This document shows, piece after piece, positions 7,188 through 11,708 of a stretch of DNA of 11,708 nucleotides; positions within the stretch are counted from its first letter, which is position 1, and each line of letters opens with the position of its first letter. The notes under the pieces are model-generated. The model was not told where the DNA came from. It made no database searches and saw nothing but the letters and a program-made list of their open reading frames with translations. The position numbers and the translations under genes are program-made. This DNA comes from Lichenicola sp964242425 (lineage in GTDB: Bacteria; Pseudomonadota; Alphaproteobacteria; Acetobacterales; Acetobacteraceae). The stretch is taken from the NCBI GenBank assembly GCA_964242425.1, contig CAXTCK010000106.1, positions 1 to 11,708 on the forward strand, written 5' to 3'.

Positions 7188-7215
7188 CCCTGCGGCCCTG
7201 GTATGGCTCCGTGCC

Positions 7216-8592
7216 ATGACGCATGGGCCGGGCAAGGTCGAGCTGGTGATGGACGGCATCCTGGCGCAGCTGCGCGCCGGCACGCTTCGCGCCGGCGAGC
7301 GGCTTGCCTCCATACGCGAGCAGGCGATCCGCGCCGGCGTGGCGCGCAACACGGTGGTGGAAGCCTATCTGCGCCTCGTGGCGCAGGGCGTGCTGCAGGC
7401 CAGGCCAGGCTCGGGCTACTACGTGGTGCGCTCGTCGCGGCACCTTGCCCCGTCCGCGCCGCCGGCCGGGATCGCGACCGGCCCGGCGACAATGCTGGTC
7501 GAGCAGCTGGAGCGCCGCCTGCCGATCAGGCCGGGCGACGGCCGCCCGCCGCCGGACTGGCTGGAGCAGTCGGAGCTGCGCCGCCACCTGTCGGTGCAGC
7601 GCTTCCGCGACGCCGACGCCTACAACCGCGCCTGGGGCTTCCTCCCGCTCCGCGAGCGGTTGTGCGGGGCGCTGGCGGAGCGCGGCATCGGCTGCCGGCC
7701 TGACCAGATGTTCATGACCTTCGGCGGCAACCACGCCATGGACCTGGTCGTACGCCGCCACGTGCGGCCGGGCGACGCGGTGCTGGTCGACGATCCGGGC
7801 TACTACCCGTTGTTCGCCAAGCTGCATCTCGCCGGCGCCCGGATCGTGGGGGTGCGCCGGCTCCGCGACGGCCCGGACCTTGTCGATCTGGAGCAGAAGG
7901 CGGCAACCAGCGGCGCCAGGCTGTTCTTCACCCAGTCGCTCGCGCACAACCCGACCGGCGGCTCGATCACGCCGGGGGTGGCCTACGGGGTCCTGCGCGT
8001 CGCCGGCGCCCACGACCTCCTGGTGGTCGAGGACGACCCGTTCGCAGACATCCTGCCCTATTCCGCGACCCGGCTGGCAGCGCTCGACCAGCTGGACCGG
8101 GTGATCTATGTCGGCAGCTTCTCCAAGACCCTCGCGGCCAGCTTCCGGGTCGGCTACGTCGCCGCGTCGCCCGCCCGTGCGGCGGCGCTGAACGACGTGA
8201 AGCTCATGACCACCGTCGCCACCTCGGCGCATGACGAGCGGCTGATCTTCGGCCTGATCGAGGGGGGCCACTACCTGAAGCACCTGCGCCGCCTGCGCGG
8301 CCGGGTCAGCCGGGCGACAACGGCCACCATCGCCGCGCTGCAAGCCGCCGGCATCTCGGTGCAGCGCCCGGTCGGCGGCGGCTTCTACCTTTGGATCCGG
8401 CTGCCGGGCCCGGCCCTCGCGGCCAGCGACGTCGCCGATGCGGCGGCAAGCGGCATCTTCATCGCCCCGTCATCCGCCTTTTCCACCACCGCCGAGGGGG
8501 AGCCGGCGATGCGCGTCAACGTCGCCTACGGCGACCATCCGGTCTTCATGGAGTGGCTGAAGGCGCGCCTGGCGCCGGGCGGGCGGTCCTAG
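7216..8592 (+). CDS. MocR-family regulator (GntR helix-turn-helix fused to aminotransferase-like domain)
   Basis: A 458-residue PLP-dependent-type regulator. Residues about 5-75 form a GntR winged helix (VMDGILAQLRAGTLRAGERLASIREQA, then RNTVVEAYLRLVAQGVL and the wing RPGSGYYV). After a linker, residues about 115-455 form a fold-type I aminotransferase-like domain with FGGNHAMDLV, DDPGYYPLF, AHNPTGG (Asn245), VEDDPFADI (Asp273), SFSKTLAASFRVGY with the PLP lysine Lys304, and C-terminal AMRVNVAYG (Arg433). PLP-binding residues are intact, so PLP binding is likely. In the family the domain senses a small molecule rather than acting as an enzyme. ATG 7216 keeps the whole DNA-binding domain but has no clear Shine-Dalgarno; ATG 7249 has a weak one and would clip helix 1. 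Divergent from mvaA over a palindromic region, it is the likely regulator of the mva operon. P. mevalonii uses a LysR-type MvaR for this, so the regulator type here differs. The ligand is unknown. Confidence 0.92.
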   Translation: MTHGPGKVELVMDGILAQLRAGTLRAGERLASIREQAIRAGVARNTVVEAYLRLVAQGVLQARPGSGYYVVRSSRHLAPSAPPAGIATGPATMLVEQLERRLPIRPGDGRPPPDWLEQSELRRHLSVQRFRDADAYNRAWGFLPLRERLCGALAERGIGCRPDQMFMTFGGNHAMDLVVRRHVRPGDAVLVDDPGYYPLFAKLHLAGARIVGVRRLRDGPDLVDLEQKAATSGARLFFTQSLAHNPTGGSITPGVAYGVLRVAGAHDLLVVEDDPFADILPYSATRLAALDQLDRVIYVGSFSKTLAASFRVGYVAASPARAAALNDVKLMTTVATSAHDERLIFGLIEGGHYLKHLRRLRGRVSRATTATIAALQAAGISVQRPVGGGFYLWIRLPGPALAASDVADAAASGIFIAPSSAFSTTAEGEPAMRVNVAYGDHPVFMEWLKARLAPGGRS

Positions 8593-8606
8593 TCGGGCAG
8601 GCGGTG

Positions 8607-8623
8607 ATCGGCGGCCGGCCGAT
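8607..8623. terminator. Hairpin between convergent genes, possible two-way terminator
   Basis: ATCGGC (8607-8612) and GCCGAT (8618-8623) form a perfect 6-bp stem around a 5-base loop, in the 37-bp space between the stop codons of the regulator (+) and the COG4529 gene (-). No T-run follows on either strand, so termination is only suggested by position. Confidence 0.3.
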
Positions 8624-8629
8624 GCGTCC

Positions 8630-10102
8630 TCACGCCGGGCGTGGCGGGCGCACCAGGGAGGCGAGCTGGAGCGCCAGCAGCTCCGCCTGCTGCCGTATGT
8701 CCGGCACCGCGGTCATCTCCCAGAACATCCCCCTGGTGACGGGCCCGACCGCGAACAGCCGGCGCGAGATCGCCCCGTCGCGCCCGAGCAGCGCGCAATG
8801 CGCGGTCACGTCGAGCCCGAGGCAGAGCGGATCGGGCCGCACCAGCCCGTTGTCCAGCAACGAGCGCACCAGCGGGTCGCGTATGCGGCTGTAGTCGGCG
8901 TCGGGCCCCGCGCAGTTGACCACCCGGCCCACCGTCACGCTGTCGAGTTCGTCGGCGAAGCGCGGCCGGAACAACACCGTCACCGGCCCGTCCGGCCTGT
9001 CCTGCTGATAGGCGCGTATCCGTCCGGCGCGTATGCGCAGCTGTCCGCTGGCGCGCGCCTGGGCGATCCGGTCCGCCACGGGGCCGGAGATGCGGTGCCG
9101 GTGGGTGTCCCACCACGGGCGCAGGTGGCGCAGGAAGCGCTGCCGGTCGCGCAGGCTCATCGCCTGCCACAGCTCGGCGGTGATGGGGCGTATCTCGTCG
9201 ATCACGGCGTGCCAGCCGCCGCCGCAGGCGATCTGCCGGGCGGCGTTGGTGCGCAGGATGCGGGCCAGGGCGTTGAGGCGGGTCGGAAACGCGTCGGTTT
9301 CCGGCATCGCGGTGCCGGACGTCACAGCACCTGGCGTGGCGGCGCCGGGCCTCGTGGCATCGGGCGGCGGGGCGGCGTGGTGGCGGTGCGGCAGCAGGCC
9401 GCGCCTGGACAAGGCGGTGATCGGGCCGCGATGGCCCTGGTCGAGCAGCGACACGACGCTGTCGATGGTGGTGAGCCCGGTGCCGACCAGCAGCACGGGG
9501 GCGTCCGGATCGAGCCCCTCCAGGGTGTCCGGCGCCCACGGGTCGGCCTTGTAGGCCGGGCTGTCGTAGAACGAGGGATCCGATACCGGCGGCGGGGCGG
9601 GCGGGAAGTTGCCGATCGCCAGCACGGCGCGCTCGGCCAGCACGACGCGGTCGCGGTCCAGGGCGAGCGACAGCCCGGCGCCGTCCGGCGTGATCGAAAG
9701 AACGTCGCCGCGCACCAGCTGGAGCTGGTCGCGCCGCTCCGCCACCTTCATCTCGCCGTTCAGCAGGTGGCGCATGTAGCGGCCGAACATGCGCCTCGGC
9801 ACGAACGAGGCGGGCCCGGCTTCCACCCCGCAGGCTTCCTCCGGGGACAGGCCCTGCAGCCAGTGAAGGAAGTCGAGCGGACGCTGCGGGAAGGCGCTCA
9901 TCTTGGCGGCCGGCACGTTCAGCAGGTGGCTGGCGTTGCCGTCGGCATAGGCCGGACCGCGTCCGAACCGGACCCGCTCGATCAGCACCACCCTGGTCTG
10001 CGGCGGCGAACGCTGCAGCAGGTGCAGCGCCAGCAGGGTGCCGCTGAAGCCGGCGCCGACGATGGCGATGCTGGCGCGTCCGGTCGGGTCGTGCTGGTCC
10101 AA
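8630..10102 (-). CDS. FAD/NAD(P)-binding oxidoreductase of the COG4529 (YdhS) type
   Basis: About 490 residues, an uncharacterised flavoprotein family with an NAD_binding_9 fold. Numbering from the chosen start: an N-terminal dinucleotide-binding motif SIAIVGAGFSG (about 11-21), then the family signatures FGRGPAYADG (46-55) and HLLNVPAAKMSAFP (59-72), a LAIGNFPPAP segment (about 161-170) and a second nucleotide-binding motif LLVGTGLTTIDSVVSL (204-219). The C-terminal half ends in VVNCAGPDADYS and FAVGPVTRGMFWEMTAVPDIR, typical of FAD oxidoreductases. A low-complexity Ala/Pro/Gly/Thr stretch (about 245-271) is inserted after LLPHRHH. No ATG precedes the conserved core. TTG 10102 is preferred because GGAG lies 6 bases before it; the frame also allows TTG 10135 (501 residues) without a ribosome site. 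Substrate is unknown. The end faces the regulator gene, and the 90-bp gap to the glycosyltransferase makes operon membership uncertain. Confidence 0.85.
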   Translation of the reverse strand: MDQHDPTGRASIAIVGAGFSGTLLALHLLQRSPPQTRVVLIERVRFGRGPAYADGNASHLLNVPAAKMSAFPQRPLDFLHWLQGLSPEEACGVEAGPASFVPRRMFGRYMRHLLNGEMKVAERRDQLQLVRGDVLSITPDGAGLSLALDRDRVVLAERAVLAIGNFPPAPPPVSDPSFYDSPAYKADPWAPDTLEGLDPDAPVLLVGTGLTTIDSVVSLLDQGHRGPITALSRRGLLPHRHHAAPPPDATRPGAATPGAVTSGTAMPETDAFPTRLNALARILRTNAARQIACGGGWHAVIDEIRPITAELWQAMSLRDRQRFLRHLRPWWDTHRHRISGPVADRIAQARASGQLRIRAGRIRAYQQDRPDGPVTVLFRPRFADELDSVTVGRVVNCAGPDADYSRIRDPLVRSLLDNGLVRPDPLCLGLDVTAHCALLGRDGAISRRLFAVGPVTRGMFWEMTAVPDIRQQAELLALQLASLVRPPRPA

Positions 10103-10192
10103 GAAGGGCTCCAAGGCGGTGGACGCCCGACCCAAGCAGCTATCGTGCCGGCCCGCCAGGAAGAAAAGACGGAGGTTGCGGCGGGCAGGCGG

Positions 10193-11161
10193 TCACGGAA
10201 CGTGCGCGGGATCGGTTGCGGGATCGGGCGCGGGCGCCGGATGGGCGAGATAGGCCAGCCGCTTGAACTCCAGCCGGCCGCGGGCGACGCTGTCCAGGAT
10301 CAGCCCGCAGACCAGGCTGAGGCAGGCGAGCAGCACGAATCCCAGCGCCAGCACGGCACTCGGCAGGCGTGGCACGTGGCGGGTGCGGAAGAACTCCAGC
10401 ACCACGGGCAGCCCCAGGCCGAGGCCCACCAGGAGCATGGCGGCGGCGATAACGGAGAAAAAGGCGAGCGGGCGTTCCTGCTTCATCAGCACCACGATGG
10501 TGCGCAGGATGCGCATGCCGTCGCGGTAGGTGCGCAGCTTCGACACCGAGCCTTCCGCCCGCTCGATGTAGCGGGTCGGCAGCTCGGCGACCGGCATGCG
10601 CAGCTCCAGCGCGTGCACGGTGAGCTCGGTCTCGGTTTCGAACCCCGCCGACAGCGCCGGGAACGACTTCACGAACCGGCGCGAGAACACCCGGTAGCCG
10701 GACAGCATGTCGGACAGCCGGTGGCCGAAGATGGCGGCGACCAGCCCGGTCAGCATGCGGTTGCCGAGCACGTGGCCGCGCCGGTAGGCGGCGCTGCGGT
10801 CGGTGACACGGGACGCGTTGACCATGTCCAGCCCGTTCTCGCGAAGCGCGCGGATCAGGGCGGGGGCGGCGTGGGCGTCATAGGTGCCGTCGCCGTCCAC
10901 CAGCACGTAGAGCTCGGCGTCGACGTCGGCGAACATGCGCCGCACCACGTGTCCCTTGCCCTGCAGGGTTTCCAGACGCACCACCGCGCCGGCGCCGCGG
11001 GCGGCTGCGCGCGTGTCGTCGCTGGAATTGTTGTCGTAGACGTAGATCGTGGCGTCCGGCAGGGCGGTCCGGAAGTCGCGCACCACCCCCGCGATCGCCA
11101 CCGCCTCGTTGTAGCACGGGATCAGCACCGCCACCCGGCAGGCGGGGGACGGCAGCGTCAC
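10193..11161 (-). CDS. Family 2 glycosyltransferase with C-terminal membrane helices (DPM1/DPG synthase-like)
   Basis: A 322-residue GT2 enzyme that should transfer a sugar from a nucleotide donor, probably to a polyprenyl phosphate or other membrane acceptor. Signs: AVLIPCYNEAVAIAGVV (11-27), IYVYDNNSSDDTRAAA (39-54), GKGHVVRRMF (68-77), the DxD metal motif VDGDGTYD (88-95), the SDMLSGYRVFSRRFVKSFP block (150-168), GFETETELTVHAL (173-185), and the basic segment SKLRTYRDGMRILR. Two C-terminal hydrophobic segments (about 232-258 and 267-290) anchor it in the membrane, followed by a Pro/Ala-rich tail. The start is GTG 11161, overlapping the yggT stop as GTGA, so the two are co-translated. Dolichol-phosphate mannosyltransferase-like and undecaprenyl-phosphate glucosyltransferase-like enzymes share this plan; which sugar is used cannot be read from the sequence. 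No other envelope polysaccharide genes lie in the window. Confidence 0.88.
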   Translation of the reverse strand: MTLPSPACRVAVLIPCYNEAVAIAGVVRDFRTALPDATIYVYDNNSSDDTRAAARGAGAVVRLETLQGKGHVVRRMFADVDAELYVLVDGDGTYDAHAAPALIRALRENGLDMVNASRVTDRSAAYRRGHVLGNRMLTGLVAAIFGHRLSDMLSGYRVFSRRFVKSFPALSAGFETETELTVHALELRMPVAELPTRYIERAEGSVSKLRTYRDGMRILRTIVVLMKQERPLAFFSVIAAAMLLVGLGLGLPVVLEFFRTRHVPRLPSAVLALGFVLLACLSLVCGLILDSVARGRLEFKRLAYLAHPAPAPDPATDPAHVP

Positions 11162-11478
11162 GAGAAGAATTGCTGCGTCGAATGGGTGAGGATGGCGATC
11201 TCGACCGCGCGCAGCAGCGGCACCAGCAGGTATTGCAGCGCCAGCAGCACCACCAGCGGGCTCAGGTCCATGCTGCCGAACTGCGGCAGGATGCGCCGCA
11301 CCGGGGCCAGCACCGGCTCGGTCACGCGATACAGGAACTCGCCGACGCTGCGCACCAGGCGGTTGCGGCTGTCGACGATGTTGAACGCGTACAGCAGGCT
11401 GAACAGGCAGGAGATCAGGAGCACGTAGATGTAGAGCTGGATCAGCAGGTAGAGCAGCTGGAAGATGGCCGTGATCAC
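11158..11478 (-). CDS. yggT: YggT-family membrane protein
   Basis: A 106-residue protein of usual family length. Two hydrophobic regions (about 4-33 and 72-97) flank the conserved cytoplasmic-side segment NRLVRSVGEFLYRVTEPVLAPVRRILPQFGSMDLSPLVVLLALQYL, where the TEPVL.P.RR.LP motif and the D.SP..V are the YggT (PF02325) signature. Family members are linked to cell-shape, division or osmotic functions in bacteria and chloroplasts (CCB3-related), but the biochemical role is poorly defined. The GTG at 11478 starts the frame, with AGGA 9 bases upstream. The stop overlaps the start of the glycosyltransferase (GTGA), so they form one transcription unit. It is divergent from tRNA-Ala. Confidence 0.92.
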   Translation of the reverse strand: MITAIFQLLYLLIQLYIYVLLISCLFSLLYAFNIVDSRNRLVRSVGEFLYRVTEPVLAPVRRILPQFGSMDLSPLVVLLALQYLLVPLLRAVEIAILTHSTQQFFS

Positions 11479-11574
11479 GGCAGGAGGTCCTTATGCGTGG
11501 CTGCGCCGGAAGCTACCCACCCCGCCCTGCCCGCGCAACAACCGGGCCCGGCCGGCGGATGGCTCGGGCGGCGC

Positions 11575-11602
11575 TTGACTTGACCCCGGCCTCGGCTATT
11601 TT
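11575..11602 (+). promoter_or_regulatory. Promoter of tRNA-Ala
   Basis: TTGACT (11575-11580) and TATTTT (11597-11602) are separated by 16 bp, a good match to a housekeeping sigma promoter. Transcription would start near 11609-11610, about 10 bases before the tRNA. The -35 is nearly consensus (five of six bases). Confidence 0.7.
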
Positions 11603-11618
11603 CCGCCGCCTGCACGGC

Positions 11619-11694
11619 GGGGCTGTAGCTCAGTTGGGAGAGCGCCTCGTTCGCAATGAGGAGGTCAGGGGTTCGATTCCCCTCAGCTCCACCA
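11619..11694 (+). tRNA. tRNA-Ala, anticodon CGC
   Basis: A full 76-base cloverleaf with encoded CCA. The acceptor stem GGGGCTG pairs with CAGCTCC and includes the G3:U70 pair that identifies alanine tRNAs. The D-arm is GCTC-AGTTGGGA-GAGC. The anticodon stem CCTCG/TGAGG closes the loop TTCGCAA, so the anticodon is CGC, reading GCG codons. The T-arm is AGGGG-TTCGATT-CCCCT. GCG is expected to be a frequent alanine codon in such GC-rich DNA. No second tRNA follows in the remaining 14 bases. Confidence 0.97.
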
Positions 11695-11708
11695 CCGCCG
11701 TCGCAGCC

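Noticed and set aside
5836..7215. Plus-strand extension of the MocR frame by about 460 codons upstream of 7216
   Set aside because: It runs antisense to mvaA, has no recognisable domain, and the regulator's family N-terminus begins at 7216. A fusion protein is not supported.
7072..8343. Minus-strand extension of the mvaA frame upstream of 7071
   Set aside because: It lies antisense to the regulator, has low-complexity content, and the conserved reductase N-terminus and a ribosome site are at 7071.
10151..10186. Inverted repeat GCCCGCC/GGCGGGC between the glycosyltransferase and COG4529 genes as a terminator
   Set aside because: The 7-bp arms are separated by 22 bases and no T-run follows on the minus strand; in DNA this GC-rich it is too weak to call.
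8798..11428. An 876-codon plus-strand open frame opposite the COG4529, glycosyltransferase and yggT genes
   Set aside because: It crosses three well-supported minus-strand genes. Its product is His/Gln/Arg/Gly-rich with no domain; it is a mirror frame typical of high-GC coding DNA.
1..11708. CRISPR array, insertion sequence, integrase site or prophage signs
   Set aside because: No regularly spaced long repeats, transposase, integrase or phage genes were seen. The tRNA lies at the window edge and no attachment-site duplication is visible.

Overview
The window is GC-rich DNA with dense genes, short spacers and GTG or TTG starts beside ATG. Protein styles (a CHASE3/PAS/HisKA hybrid kinase of alphaproteobacterial type, a DUF3618-like protein, a COG4529 oxidoreductase) suggest an alphaproteobacterium, perhaps Rhodospirillales/Acetobacteraceae. 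That placement is inference from gene content; no phylogenetic marker was tested.

Layout. Bases 2-523 (+) hold the C-terminal part of a DUF3618-like stress/envelope protein. A short spacer (524-730) carries a three-copy 14-bp tandem repeat and a GC-rich hairpin. Bases 731-2965 (+) encode an orphan membrane hybrid histidine kinase. It converges on a four-gene minus-strand operon that reads from 7071 down to 2984: class II HMG-CoA reductase (mvaA), HMG-CoA lyase (mvaB), a small two-helix membrane protein and a TctA-like permease. Divergent from mvaA is a MocR-type regulator (GntR helix-turn-helix fused to an aminotransferase domain, 7216-8592, +). The 144-bp region between mvaA and the regulator holds a clear interrupted palindrome, a CATAAT -10 box in its centre, and a leader able to fold into two perfect stems. 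Converging on the regulator from the right is a minus-strand group: yggT, a family 2 glycosyltransferase and a COG4529 FAD/NAD(P)-binding protein. The window closes with tRNA-Ala(CGC) on the plus strand, with a readable promoter.

How the genes work together. The most interesting unit is 2984-8592. Class II HMG-CoA reductase next to HMG-CoA lyase is the known arrangement for mevalonate catabolism (the mvaAB operon of Pseudomonas mevalonii): mevalonate is oxidised to HMG-CoA, which is split into acetyl-CoA and acetoacetate. Here the pair appears to be co-transcribed with an unusual TctA-like permease that has a 2-TM partner, with no TctC in the window, and it faces a MocR regulator rather than the LysR-type MvaR of P. 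mevalonii. I infer a self-contained module for uptake, breakdown and regulation of mevalonate or a related branched hydroxy acid. The transport substrate and the regulator's ligand are not proven by the sequence.
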